A DNA stretch of 64,000 nt from Arthrobacter crusticola (GTDB taxonomy: Bacteria; Actinomycetota; Actinomycetes; Actinomycetales; Micrococcaceae): contig NZ_SMTK01000001.1 of the NCBI RefSeq assembly GCF_004357995.1, positions 496,001-560,000 of the forward strand, read 5' to 3'. This document shows positions 9,139 through 17,840 of the stretch, piece by piece. The translations under genes were made by a program, and so were the position numbers. Position 1 is the stretch's first letter; every line of letters begins with the position of its first letter. Below the pieces are notes generated by a model, which saw nothing but the letters and a program-made list of their open reading frames with translations, was not told where the DNA came from and searched no databases.

Positions 9139-9180
9139 GGTGTCTCGCACGGATCACCCGGATCCATTGGGAATCAGGGA

Positions 9181-9663
9181 TTACGGCCCTGGAGCGCGGG
9201 TAGCACCTGTTGTTAGACGCCTGGAGTTCCAGAAGGCAACGGCTTCGATTGCGCCGATGGACCCGATCAATACGAGTGGGCTCTTCAGGACTGCGCCCAG
9301 TAGGGCGAAGCCTGCATCCGCTACGGGTTCTGACGACAGGAATAGCGACGCCATGTCGATCGCCAACGCAATCACGTAGCCGGTATAGAAACAGACCCGG
9401 GTGGCACGGGATCCGCGGCTACGCCCAAAGGCCCTCGCCGTGAACTCGTAGACTACGTATTTGAGTCCGATGATGCTGGCAGCGAACGTTCCAACGAAGA
9501 GGAAATCGACATCCTCAGGGAATTTTCTGATCTGGACATTTGCCGGACCCTCGTAAACCCCCGCTGAATGAAACCAGAAGCCCGCCAGATGGGCTACGGC
9601 GGCCAGAATGACCACGGCGCCGTACCGTAACGCCACTCCACGCAATTCCTGTCGGACGGCCAT
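9181..9663 (-). CDS. Hypothetical membrane protein, four helices
   Basis: The protein has 160 residues and four hydrophobic segments (about 13-30, 52-70, 92-110 and 122-142). After the first helix there is a short outside loop with an aromatic cluster (FWFHSAGVYEG). No family is recognised. It is convergent with the sugar dehydrogenase. Confidence 0.6.
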   Translation of the reverse strand: MAVRQELRGVALRYGAVVILAAVAHLAGFWFHSAGVYEGPANVQIRKFPEDVDFLFVGTFAASIIGLKYVVYEFTARAFGRSRGSRATRVCFYTGYVIALAIDMASLFLSSEPVADAGFALLGAVLKSPLVLIGSIGAIEAVAFWNSRRLTTGATRAPGP

Positions 9664-9716
9664 GGCGCCGGTATGCCATTGTCGGTCCGTAGAGAGCGTC
9701 CTTCAGCCTCCGGTCC

Positions 9717-10388
9717 TCACCGGCGTGATTGACGGCTCACTATTTCGTTGATCCAGATCGGCGCAAAGGGTGAGGTGCAGTTCGGCGGGGTCGGATAGTC
9801 CTTCAGCACTTCGAGCCGCTCCCCAATGGAAATTGCGCGGGTTCGGAAATTCTCGTGTGCGATACCGATCTGGGCCAGGGTGTGGTTCATCGCCCACTGC
9901 AACCGGTCGGGAGCCTCTCTCATCTCCGCCTCGATGGTGTCGAGCAGCCCGCCCAGATCGAGCCCTTCCGGTTTCTTCACCACCCGCTCGCTCGTGAGGG
10001 CCCATCCCGCGCTGGCGACGCCCGGATCTGCGTCGTCGATCCATTCGACGCGGAGCTGCTCGGCGTACGGACTCACCTTCACCACATAATTGACGAACCA
10101 GTCCTGAACCTTCGGAGCGTCGGCCTCGCGCAACATTGCGTCCAACTCATCGCGCCCAAACTCCTTCGGCCGGCAGATGAGAAGTGCCAGCAGGCGGGCT
10201 GCCGTGTCACCGGTGGCCCATAGCTCACGGGACAGATCGTGCTGGGTCTTCAACCGCTTGGCGATGCCCCGCAGCTTGCTGAGATTCACCCCGTGGTCAT
10301 CGCCGTGCTTTTCGTTCACCGCGCGCATCCGTGGATCCTCGAGAGAGGCAAGTTCGGCCAGCACATCGTCCGCCGTCGTTCCCGTCAT
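9717..10388 (-). CDS. DNA alkylation repair protein, AlkD-like HEAT-repeat fold
   Basis: The protein has 223 residues and is almost entirely helical. It begins with TADDVLAELASLEDPRMRAVNEKHGDD and LRGIAKRLKTQHDLSRELWATGDTAARLLALLI, the opening typical of the actinobacterial DNA_alkylation (AlkD) family, in which HEAT repeats wrap alkylated DNA and excise N3- or N7-alkyl purines. The substrate range is inferred from the family. The start was set at the ATG at 10388 because GGAGG lies 5 bp upstream; an earlier start would add 48 residues without domain character. Confidence 0.8.
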   Translation of the reverse strand: MTGTTADDVLAELASLEDPRMRAVNEKHGDDHGVNLSKLRGIAKRLKTQHDLSRELWATGDTAARLLALLICRPKEFGRDELDAMLREADAPKVQDWFVNYVVKVSPYAEQLRVEWIDDADPGVASAGWALTSERVVKKPEGLDLGGLLDTIEAEMREAPDRLQWAMNHTLAQIGIAHENFRTRAISIGERLEVLKDYPTPPNCTSPFAPIWINEIVSRQSRR

Positions 10389-10513
10389 CCGTGCCTCCAT
10401 CTGTTGTCGTGGTCGCCAGTCCCCGCCCTGAACACCTTCGCGACCGTCGTCCGGCTTACGGTCTTTATACTGACCGATCCCCTGACAGAGCATCATGCCG
10501 GGCATCAAAATCC

Positions 10514-10993
10514 TCACATCGTCAGTTCGCAATACCGTCCTGTTGGCTCACCATCGACACGGAACTCCAGACGCAGTGTCTGGGCGGATCGAGGCGGGGC
10601 CGGCACAAACACCCACATTGCATCCCACTCGGTACTGTCGCCGGCCACTTTGCCTCCTGCCTGCCGGTACTGGGTGCCAACCTCATCGGTGAGATGGGTG
10701 GTGATGCGCTCGAACACGGCGATGCCCGGCATCACTGGTGGAGCTTCAGTGGCTTCAGGTCCTGAAGCGCCTCCGCGGGCGGCCCAGTCCCCGCGTTGCC
10801 AAAGGAACCGGGTATCCCGGGCCATGGTCTCAGGTCCGCGGACTGCGCTGAGGAAAAGGTTAACGCTCGGTTCGCCGGCGCCCATTCCAACAAAGCCCGG
10901 AGCGGTTCCTTGCACCACCCCGGCGAAGCGCACATCGATGCTGTCGACAGTAGCCACCACGAGGTCATGGGAAGCGTAGGTGAGTGCCTTCAT
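10514..10993 (-). CDS. Hypothetical protein
   Basis: The protein has 159 residues, no signal peptide and no membrane helix. It contains a likely Trp- and Phe-rich beta-sheet core (FLWQRGDW, WDAMWVFVPAP, LRLEFRVDG). No family is recognised. The ATG has an AGGGTGA element 6-7 bp upstream. It ends about 125 bp upstream of the AlkD-like gene on the same strand, so a shared transcript is possible but not shown. Confidence 0.5.
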   Translation of the reverse strand: MKALTYASHDLVVATVDSIDVRFAGVVQGTAPGFVGMGAGEPSVNLFLSAVRGPETMARDTRFLWQRGDWAARGGASGPEATEAPPVMPGIAVFERITTHLTDEVGTQYRQAGGKVAGDSTEWDAMWVFVPAPPRSAQTLRLEFRVDGEPTGRYCELTM

Positions 10994-11094
10994 GAGGTCA
11001 CCCTAGCGGCCATTGTTCACAAGCAGGGGGCAGCAAGACCTCACGAATATCAATGCAGGGACGGCCACGCTTCCCCGACAGGGTGTCCCGGTGC

Positions 11095-11661
11095 TCACGC
11101 CGGGGGGTTTCTGACTGAGGCATACACCAGCATGTCTCGGCGCACTCCGGCGATTTCCTGATGACTGCGCAGGAGTCCTTCGCGCTGGAACCCGGCGTGT
11201 TCGGCGCTGCGGATCGAGGCGGTGTTCCACGGCTCAATGTAGAGCTCAACCCGGTGCAGTTCTGGAATGGTCCAGGCGAAATCGAGAAGTGCCAACAGCG
11301 CGCGGGCGGCAATCCGGCGGCCGCGCTCTCGGGGGATCACCCCGTAACCGGCCTGGGCGCGTCCCTTGTTCAACTCCTGCGTGCACAGGCCTATCTGTCC
11401 CACGCAGCGGCTGGTCGCGGCGACGGCGATGGCAAAGGAGAATCCCGTTCCCTCGTTATGGCGCTGTCGCTGGCGTTCGACCCACGCCAGGGCCTGCTGA
11501 TGCGACGCGTGGGCGGGCAGGGTACCAGTTGTGGGGACGTAGGCGTCGCGGGATAGTTCCACGGCCATCCCGGCGTCGGCATCGCGGAACCGGCGAAGGA
11601 GCACACCCGCGTGCCGTGGGTCATCCACGGGCCACGGCGGTGTCTCGAGAGGGGCTTGCAC
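11095..11661 (-). CDS. GNAT family N-acetyltransferase, RimJ/RimL type
   Basis: The protein has 188 residues. It carries VLLRRFRDADAGMAVELSRD, an acetyl-CoA loop (YGVIPRERGRRIAARALLALLDFAW) and the C-terminal VELYIEPWNTASIRSAEHAGFQREGLLRSHQEIAGVRRDMLVYA, the standard RimJ/RimL ribosomal-protein-acetyltransferase signature. The true substrate is often different. The GTG start lies 4 bp after the stop of the S66 peptidase, so the two genes form a small operon. Confidence 0.85.
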   Translation of the reverse strand: MQAPLETPPWPVDDPRHAGVLLRRFRDADAGMAVELSRDAYVPTTGTLPAHASHQQALAWVERQRQRHNEGTGFSFAIAVAATSRCVGQIGLCTQELNKGRAQAGYGVIPRERGRRIAARALLALLDFAWTIPELHRVELYIEPWNTASIRSAEHAGFQREGLLRSHQEIAGVRRDMLVYASVRNPPA

Positions 11662-11665
11662 TGTC

Positions 11666-12718
11666 TCAGCCGTAGTGAGCCGTGATCGTGCGGTCCAATC
11701 CGTTCATTGTCATGTTGCCACCGTAGGGCAGGATCCACTGTGGGCGGGTATGGCCGAAGGGGACTCCGACGCAGATGACGGCCCCGGGGTTGTAACGGGT
11801 GATCTGTTCAATGACGGCGTCCCGCTGGGCCGCCCTGAGGCGGGAGCGCTCCGCCGCACCGGGCCGGAGCTCGAAGCTGCTGGTGGGGGGTCGTGCGACG
11901 AGTACCGCGTCGACGGCGTCGAGGATGCCGCGTTCACCGAGCGCACGGACCCACCGTTTCACCCAGTCGGCAGGCGGGAGCTCCTCGCTGGTCTCCAGGA
12001 GGAGGATGGCCCCGTGGAGGTCCTTGACCGGCGGTAGGTGGTCGGCCAGAGCGAGCTGGTCGAGGACTTCGAGGCATCCGCCCCAGGTCCTGCCCGACAC
12101 GACCTGCTTCGGTCCGGCCCAGACCCAGGGCTCAGTCGGTTCCCTCTCACCGAACTCGACGAGGGCTCGCGGATCCCGCCAGTCCTGGCCAAAGTCCTCC
12201 GATTCTCCTGGATCGGTGATCGTGAGCTCGCCGCCGGCCATGAGAGCGGCTTGCAGGGAGGCAAGGTGGACCTCGTCTATGCCGGGACCGGGCCCGAGGT
12301 GGACCTGGGTGGAACCGCCGTAGAAACCGCCGATTCCATGCGACCAGAGCCAGTTCAGCAGATTGGTGTTGTCGCTGTAGCCGAGGAAGAGTTTGGGGTC
12401 GGCTCGCGCGAGGTCGGCGTCCAAATGCGGGATGACGGTGATCTGATCGTCGCCGCCGACCGTGGCGAGGATGGCCCTGATGGTGGGGTCAGCAAAGGCC
12501 GCGTTGAGATCGGCGGCACGGTCCTCAGCGGATGCACCGAGCCGGCGGGTCGTCGGGAACTCCACGGGTACAAGGCCGGTCACCGCCGCGAATCGGGTCA
12601 TTGCCTGTTCGTGGACCGCGGGGGCGAATCCGGGAGCAGCGAATGACGGCGAAAGGACCGCCACCCGGTCGCCCTTACGGAGCTTCGATGCCGCTTTGGT
12701 GGGTCCCCATATATTCAT
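11666..12718 (-). CDS. S66 family LD-carboxypeptidase / MccF-like peptidase
   Basis: The protein has 350 residues. The S66 catalytic triad is visible: nucleophile Ser115 in GYSDNTN, Glu242 in LLLETSEE and His323 in PFGHTRPQ, a spacing like MccF (self-immunity to microcin C7) and LD-carboxypeptidases that trim the D-Ala of cell-wall tetrapeptides. No signal peptide is present, so it acts in the cytoplasm on recycled muropeptides or on acyl-adenylate toxins. The ATG at 12718 begins directly before the N-terminal strand KLRKGDRVAVLSPS. A GNAT gene follows after 4 bp; acetylation plus MccF-like cleavage is a known pairing in resistance to microcin-C-type compounds, but that link is only inferred. 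Confidence 0.85.
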   Translation of the reverse strand: MNIWGPTKAASKLRKGDRVAVLSPSFAAPGFAPAVHEQAMTRFAAVTGLVPVEFPTTRRLGASAEDRAADLNAAFADPTIRAILATVGGDDQITVIPHLDADLARADPKLFLGYSDNTNLLNWLWSHGIGGFYGGSTQVHLGPGPGIDEVHLASLQAALMAGGELTITDPGESEDFGQDWRDPRALVEFGEREPTEPWVWAGPKQVVSGRTWGGCLEVLDQLALADHLPPVKDLHGAILLLETSEELPPADWVKRWVRALGERGILDAVDAVLVARPPTSSFELRPGAAERSRLRAAQRDAVIEQITRYNPGAVICVGVPFGHTRPQWILPYGGNMTMNGLDRTITAHYG

Positions 12719-12834
12719 CCCGCCAGTCAAGCACACCGGCAATGTTCGCGGCTGCAACCGTGCGGCGGGTGCACCCGGGCAGGTGTGCCCTTCTCCTGCT
12801 GTGTCGACGACAGACTTCCAAGAAGGATGGGCAG

Positions 12835-13301
12835 CTATCCGCGCGACCTCGTCAGCCAGGTCAGCGCGAAACCGGCGATGGCGGAGACGCCGGCGAAAGA
12901 TGCTTCAAGTGACAGCCAGAACTCCGGAAGGGCGATCAGCAAGCCAAGGAGAGCCACGCCCGCAGTGCAGTCCAGTGCGGCTCGCCAGGGGTAGCGTGAG
13001 TAATGATCGAGCAGGAGCAGAGGCAAGGGCAGGAAACGAGCAGGTAGGCCCAGGGATTTAGCCGTGATTTGATTCCCAGGACCGACCATCCGACAGCCGC
13101 ATACATGGCACCGTAAATCAGTCCAAGCGACCTATCGGTATCGGGAGCGCCGACCTGGGCGACGTGAAACAGCAGGAACATGCCGATGCTTTGAAGGATC
13201 GTCGCACCAACAACCCGGCGCTGCACTTCATCGGCTGCGGTGGAGGCGGCATTCCGTTCTCGCGGCGCGCCTGTTGATGCATACCGTGTAGCTGGCCCCA
13301 T
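12835..13301 (-). pseudogene. Membrane protein gene with apparent frameshift
   Basis: Two overlapping minus-strand frames look like parts of one protein. The upstream frame (ATG at 13301) encodes VGATILQSIGMFLLFHVAQVG and YAAVGWSVLGIKSRLNPWAYLLV, then turns into a Cys-rich run. The downstream frame takes over near 13030 with PLPLLLLDHYSRYPWRAALDC and two more good membrane helices, ending in TWLTRSRG. Joining the frames around 13025-13045 gives a four-helix membrane protein of about 155 residues. A one-base indel there is the simplest reading; it could be a true mutation or a sequence error. No family is recognised. Confidence 0.5.
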
Positions 13302-13353
13302 GTGCTCATCATTCGACGTGCCGGTCGAGGGTGAGCCCTCGACAACCCGGTCC

Positions 13354-14304
13354 TCACGCGTCAGATCGATGCGGGAAGCCGCCCGAGATAGCAGGGAATG
13401 ACTCGGACAGTTCCCGGTCGTCAACAATGCGCGTCAACGTGCTTCTCCCCAGGGCGCTCATTCCCGGATTTGACCGCTGGTAGTACCAGACCAGGCCCAT
13501 TGCCTGCTGGAAGGCCCAGGCTGCCCCACGCCTCCACTCAAGATCGGTGCAGGCCAGTTCCCGGCGGAACCAGGCCCGGCCCTCTGCGCCGAGCAGGTGC
13601 CATACGGCGACAAGATCGAGTGAAGGGTCCGCAGGAGCGAAACCGCCTCCATCGACGACCCCGACCAGCCTCTCGCCCTCGACCAGGAGGTTCCCGGGAA
13701 TCAAGTCACCGTGCGTCATGACGTCGGGGCCGGCGGTCGGCAGGAGTCGAAATTCAGCCCAGAGGGCACGGAGCCGATCGAGCGGAAGCAGGCCTTCGCT
13801 CCTGCGGAAACAAATGCTCATCCAGTCATCGGAATCCTGCAGATTTCCGCCGCGGCCAGTACCGGCGAAGTGGCGCCCTCCGGTGTCGGCGCTTCGGAGG
13901 GCGTGTACGAGGTCCGCGAGATCGTGGGCAAAAGCTCTGGAGTTGGCCAGACCGCCGGGTGTTGCCACCTGCCCTGGCAGCCAGGTCTGCACCGACCACG
14001 GCAGGGGGTAGCCGTGGTCGGGAGCGCCCTCGGCAATGCGCACGGGTGTTGGAAAAGGACAACAGGCGGTCAGCTCGCGCATGGCTGCTGCTTCTCGCGT
14101 CAGTTCGGCCCGCATGTCGGTCGCGTCCACCGAGCGAAGGGGGAAACGCGCGGTGAGGTGGGGGCCGATCCGAACGATGGCGTTGACCGTCCCGTCCGTC
14201 CGGACACGGCGGATATGCTCGTGGCGCCAACGGGGGAACTGCTCGACGATCAACCTGCGAGCAGCTTCCTCGTCAAGGAGCAGTTGGTCATCGTGCATCA
14301 CCAT
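13354..14304 (-). CDS. Aminoglycoside phosphotransferase (APH) family protein
   Basis: The protein has 316 residues and a kinase-like APH fold: TDGTVNAIVRIGPHLTARFPLR in the N-lobe, the hinge-region PWSVQTWLPG, the catalytic loop MTHGDLIPGNLL (Asp as base, Asn as metal ligand) and GVVDGGGFAPADPSLDL, where the usual DFG-equivalent aspartate is in VVDGG. The nearest known activities are aminoglycoside or macrolide phosphorylation, but many chromosomal members act on sugars or choline. AGGG lies 8 bp upstream of the ATG. Confidence 0.82.
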   Translation of the reverse strand: MVMHDDQLLLDEEAARRLIVEQFPRWRHEHIRRVRTDGTVNAIVRIGPHLTARFPLRSVDATDMRAELTREAAAMRELTACCPFPTPVRIAEGAPDHGYPLPWSVQTWLPGQVATPGGLANSRAFAHDLADLVHALRSADTGGRHFAGTGRGGNLQDSDDWMSICFRRSEGLLPLDRLRALWAEFRLLPTAGPDVMTHGDLIPGNLLVEGERLVGVVDGGGFAPADPSLDLVAVWHLLGAEGRAWFRRELACTDLEWRRGAAWAFQQAMGLVWYYQRSNPGMSALGRSTLTRIVDDRELSESFPAISGGFPHRSDA

Positions 14305-14420
14305 GCAGTCGACCCTAGCCGATCCCCAGGCGGCCTCCTCAGCCCCTTCCTCCGGCCGATCCTAACCTTCCCGACGTGCGGCGGAACCCCGGCGATGAGC
14401 AGTGCCGCGGGACCGCGTCA

Positions 14421-14846
14421 TTAGCGCAGGATGAGGTTCGGGTGGAGTGAAGTCCATCCCAGCTCGGCGTACTCCTCGACGTCGTAGCCGTCTGGCGCAA
14501 GCAGCACTTCAACGTCCGGGGTGGTGACACCGACAGCGGGCGTCAGCGCGCCTTCGATGTATCCACCGCAACCGATGACTGCCTGACCGTCCTGATCGAT
14601 GATCAGACAGATGGTCCGCTCCAAGCCATCGGCGGGCCGGGCAACGTAATAGGAACGTCCGTCCTCCTCGGCCAAGAAGCGTATGGTCTCCCGGGCGACC
14701 ACGCCCTCCGTGTTGAGGGATGCGGGCTGGTCCTTGTCAACGGGCGCATTCTGGAGCACCGAGAACGCCGGGGTCGTACTGCAGCCGGTCAAAACCCCGA
14801 CGAGGGCAAGTGCCCCCACCGCCCGTACCAGTCCGCGCCCGTTCAC
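14421..14846 (-). CDS. Hypothetical lipoprotein
   Basis: The GTG at 14846 gives a 141-residue protein whose first 22 residues are a lipoprotein signal (NGRGLVRAV, then ALALVGVLTGC with lipobox L-T-G-C). The mature part is acidic with scattered cysteines (ICLIIDQDGQAVIGCGG), which may pair outside the cell. No family is recognised. The upstream ATG at 14918 would bury the signal peptide, so it is less likely. Confidence 0.65.
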   Translation of the reverse strand: MNGRGLVRAVGALALVGVLTGCSTTPAFSVLQNAPVDKDQPASLNTEGVVARETIRFLAEEDGRSYYVARPADGLERTICLIIDQDGQAVIGCGGYIEGALTPAVGVTTPDVEVLLAPDGYDVEEYAELGWTSLHPNLILR

Positions 14847-15193
14847 TGACTTCCCCCTGATGCCACTAATTCGCCGCGCATCCCCGAACGCGGACGCGCT
14901 GGGGCTACGCTGACCCAATCACGGCCACATCGCGAGGGAAACTGCTTGCTGGTCCCGGGTGGATGATCGTTACAGGACCGCAACCGTCCGAGGCAGCTTC
15001 GTCCCGGCCCCGGCAAACCGGCGGACGCTCAGGCTCAGGTATGTGGGGCGCAGGGCCATCGGAGTCACTCCCGTTGTCAACCCGACCGTTCCGGTGAGGC
15101 TGAGGCGCAGACACCCAGTGAACCGCGCGGTCCCCGCCCCGCGGGGATAGACCCGGTTGTCCTCCTGCCCATTTCCAGCGATGCGCGCCCCGC

Positions 15194-15577
15194 CTACCGT
15201 TGATAAGTGCCTCCACTTCCACCAGACGCTTCGATCCAGGCGTGCGCGAGCAGTCCTTGGGCTCCGATGAGGTCCAGTCCTTCTGCGGCTGCTTGTCGCG
15301 CCAATTCCTCGGCTGCCCTGATGAGTGGTCCGGTGGCGGTGTGGCCGGGGTTGACGCGGGTTCCTGCTGCGCGGGCCGTGCGGATGAGCCCCATGCTTTC
15401 GAGCTCCTTGTAGGCCTTTGCGACAGTTCCGGGCGCAACTCGGAGGTCAGCGGCCAGTTGCCGCACGGGAGGCAGCCGTGAATCCTGTTGCAGTTGCCCG
15501 GTGCGTATTTGCGCCGCCAGCTGGGAGCGTATTTGCTCGGCAGGCGACAACACCGATGAAGCATCGACGCTGATCAT
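15194..15577 (-). CDS. GntR family regulator, YtrA-type
   Basis: The protein has 127 residues. A complete GntR winged helix (SPAEQIRSQLAAQIRTGQLQ ... LPPVRQLAADLRVAPGTVAKAYKELESMGLIRTARAAGTRV) is followed by only about 45 helical residues, the short effector tail of YtrA-like regulators that control adjacent membrane or ABC-transporter genes. Its ATG overlaps the stop of the upstream membrane protein gene (ATGA at 15574-15577), so the two are translationally coupled and it probably represses its own operon. Confidence 0.85.
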   Translation of the reverse strand: MISVDASSVLSPAEQIRSQLAAQIRTGQLQQDSRLPPVRQLAADLRVAPGTVAKAYKELESMGLIRTARAAGTRVNPGHTATGPLIRAAEELARQAAAEGLDLIGAQGLLAHAWIEASGGSGGTYQR

Positions 15578-16617
15578 CGTGCCGGTACCGCATGCGGACC
15601 CGCGATCTTTCGCGCAATGGACCGCATGCTTGTCGTGACGGTGATGGCTTTGACCAGGAGGACGGCGGCCGCGACAGCGACCACGAGCGAAGCGAGGATC
15701 AGGATCAGAGCGAGGGTGTATCCCGGCTCGACCGCTATCGTGCTTGGTGCGACCGTCAGATCGGCTGTCGGGACGGGATCCCGGTGGGACGAACGCAGAA
15801 CGCTTCCCGCCACTGCCGCGAGCCCAGCGATGTGAAAGGCGAGGGCGGAGCTCGAAGCGGCCATCACGAAGGTTGTCTTCAGCATCCGAAGTAGCCCATC
15901 GGCACCGAACAGGTCCATGGACGGCGGCCGCGCGGTCGAAGCTATCCGACGGAGAGACCAGCAAACGACCGAAATCGTCAGGATGGTGCCGACGATGACG
16001 GGGATTCCGTAGTACCAGCCCGGGAACGGGCCGCTGGCGGAAATGGTGTACTGCACGTCGATGATCTGCCCGTTCTCCACCCCCCAACCGGCTAGGCTCC
16101 GCCTTTGGAACACCCGGTGCAGGCCGTTCTCGTCAGTGGCCGAGAAGACGCCGGTCAACACCAGACAGAGCATGAGCATGATTGCGGAGGCCAAAGGCAG
16201 GGCAAACACCCACTGCCGGGCGAACGATGTCGCGCTTCGCGGCTGAAGCTCGGCCACAGTGCGCCCGCTTTCAACCAAGGTCCACGTCGGGCGGGGATAC
16301 AGCGAAAAGGCCAGAAGACCCGCGATAGTGCCGGCACTGCCAGCGAGGGCGAAGGGCAGGCCGTACCCCTGCGTCCACCCTGAGCCCATCATGCACATGA
16401 GTCCGGCGACGGCGACGCCGAGGATGAGGGCCGTCAAGCTCGCCCGAGCCTCCGTGCGGTACATTGACGCAGCGAGTTGACTATGTCCGGCGCCGGCGAT
16501 TGCTCCGTCCCACGAGTTGACGGGTGCAAAACCGATCACTCGGCGCAGCACCATCCCGACCGCGGCGGCCAGCAGGGCCAGGGCGAGTAGTGCGACCACT
16601 ATCCATATCGATCTCAC
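15574..16617 (-). CDS. Polytopic membrane protein in GntR operon
   Basis: The protein has 347 residues and about seven hydrophobic segments (near 5-23, 62-80, 85-105, 135-155, 200-222, 240-265 and 305-330), with a long outside loop between the fourth and fifth (SATDENGLHRVFQRR ... VQYTISASGPFPGWY). It resembles DUF1648-like proteins that travel with small GntR regulators, but I cannot assign it firmly. The start is a GTG with a run of six G residues upstream. Confidence 0.65.
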   Translation of the reverse strand: MRSIWIVVALLALALLAAAVGMVLRRVIGFAPVNSWDGAIAGAGHSQLAASMYRTEARASLTALILGVAVAGLMCMMGSGWTQGYGLPFALAGSAGTIAGLLAFSLYPRPTWTLVESGRTVAELQPRSATSFARQWVFALPLASAIMLMLCLVLTGVFSATDENGLHRVFQRRSLAGWGVENGQIIDVQYTISASGPFPGWYYGIPVIVGTILTISVVCWSLRRIASTARPPSMDLFGADGLLRMLKTTFVMAASSSALAFHIAGLAAVAGSVLRSSHRDPVPTADLTVAPSTIAVEPGYTLALILILASLVVAVAAAVLLVKAITVTTSMRSIARKIAGPHAVPAR

Positions 16618-16632
16618 GGGCCCCCCAGATTC

Positions 16633-16686
16633 TTATGTAATTTCTGCAATACAAGCGTGGGCAGGTTGTTGTGTCAAGACCTGAAT
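16633..16686 (-). promoter_or_regulatory. Putative promoter/operator of the GntR operon
   Basis: On the minus strand a perfect -35 TTGACA (16677-16672) is followed 18 bp later by TGTATT (16653-16648). The octamer CTTGTATT occurs twice here (about 16655-16648 and 16687-16680), and AATTACATAAG follows as a degenerate inverted copy. Such AT-rich repeats around a promoter fit binding by the GntR protein of the operon. The 16618-16887 stretch contains no gene I can support. Confidence 0.4.
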
Positions 16687-16887
16687 ACAAGAGCCTTGGA
16701 GCCGGGCTGACCTGCAACCCGTTCCGACGTCGCACGAAGTTGTCGACGGTCCGTGCAACTTTCCGGGTCTGGCTGGACTCCGCGGTGCGTGAAGTGTGGA
16801 GTGATCACTCCGGCGACAATACTCCGAGCCCTGTCCAGGACGAGGAGGCAGTGGTGGCGAACTGGGACTGAAGCCGGCGAACGTGCC

Positions 16888-17826
16888 CTAGGTTCGCTTC
16901 ACGTGCTCGCCGGGGCTGCTCCGGATGCGCGCGGTGATCCCGGCGCAGGCGACGACGGCCAATCCTCCGAGAATGGTGGCAGCCGTAAGGCCTTCGCCGA
17001 GCAGCAGTGCCGCCCACGAGATGCTCAGGACCGGTTGGACGAGTTGGATCTGGCTGACCTGCGCTATGGGGCCGATGGCCAGGCCGCGGTACCAGGCGAA
17101 GAATCCGAGAAACATGCTCACGACGCCCAAATAGACGAAAGAGGCCCACTGCAGGGGAGTTCCGGCAGGAGGGTGCTGGAGGACCGACACGGTCGTCAGG
17201 GCCAACATGAGGGGCGCGGCCAGCACCAGCGCCCAGGACACGGTCTGCCAAGGGCCCAGCTCACGTGCCAACATGCCCCCTTCGGCGTACCCGATGGCGG
17301 CGCTGGCCACCGCGCCCATCAACAGCACGTCCGCCCACTGAAGGTGCCCGAATCCACCGGACTGGACGAATGCGAAGGACAGAGCTGCCGCAGCGCCGAC
17401 CCCGGTGGCGGCCCAAAACGCTGGCCGGGTCTGCTCCCGTCCCCGCAGGACGCTCGCAGCTGCTGTGGCCGCGGGCAGGAGTGCGATGACGACCGCGCCG
17501 TGACTGGCCTCGGCGGTGGTCAGTGCGAAGGAGGTCAGCAGCGGGAACCCGACGACGACACCGCCGGCGACGACGGCGAGCCGGCTCCACTGGACTTTCC
17601 TCGGAAGCTGTTGCCGCGTCAGCAGGAGGGCGGCGGCGGCCAGCGCTGCGGCAAGCACTGCACGGCCCGAGCCGATAAACATTGGCGACATGCCCCCTAC
17701 GGCCACCCGGGTCAGGGGCCCGGTGAGGGAAAAGGCGGCCACCCCCCACAGGGCCCACCCGAGCCCGGACGGCGCGAGGGGTAGCGGTAGGCGGGAAGGA
17801 AGAGTAGCGCTACTATATGGCTTCAT
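16888..17826 (-). CDS. EamA/DMT family exporter
   Basis: The protein has 312 residues and about ten membrane helices in two EamA repeats, e.g. LGWALWGVAAFSLTGPLTRVAVGGMSPMFIGSGRAVLAA at the start and FVYLGVVSMFLGFFAWYRGLAIGPIAQVSQIQLVQPVLSISWAALLLGE, the second-repeat signature, near the end. DMT exporters of this kind move amino acids or other small metabolites out of the cell. The only plausible start, ATG at 17826, lies in the same CATG tetranucleotide as the start of the divergent MocR gene, which suggests that MocR controls it. Confidence 0.85.
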   Translation of the reverse strand: MKPYSSATLPSRLPLPLAPSGLGWALWGVAAFSLTGPLTRVAVGGMSPMFIGSGRAVLAAALAAAALLLTRQQLPRKVQWSRLAVVAGGVVVGFPLLTSFALTTAEASHGAVVIALLPAATAAASVLRGREQTRPAFWAATGVGAAAALSFAFVQSGGFGHLQWADVLLMGAVASAAIGYAEGGMLARELGPWQTVSWALVLAAPLMLALTTVSVLQHPPAGTPLQWASFVYLGVVSMFLGFFAWYRGLAIGPIAQVSQIQLVQPVLSISWAALLLGEGLTAATILGGLAVVACAGITARIRSSPGEHVKRT

Positions 17827-17840
17827 GACCAACGATAGCA
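17803..17840. promoter_or_regulatory. Divergent leaderless promoters and operator of MocR/EamA pair
   Basis: The two ATG codons overlap (minus 17826-17824, plus 17825-17827), so each promoter must lie in the other gene. On the plus strand TACTAT (17811-17816) ends 8 nt before the ATG; on the minus strand TGCTAT (17840-17835) also ends 8 nt before its ATG. Both fit -10 elements of leaderless transcripts. A perfect 12-bp palindrome, AGTAGCGCTACT (17803-17814), overlaps the plus-strand -10 and encodes codons 5-8 of the transporter; it is the obvious regulator site. Confidence 0.5.
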
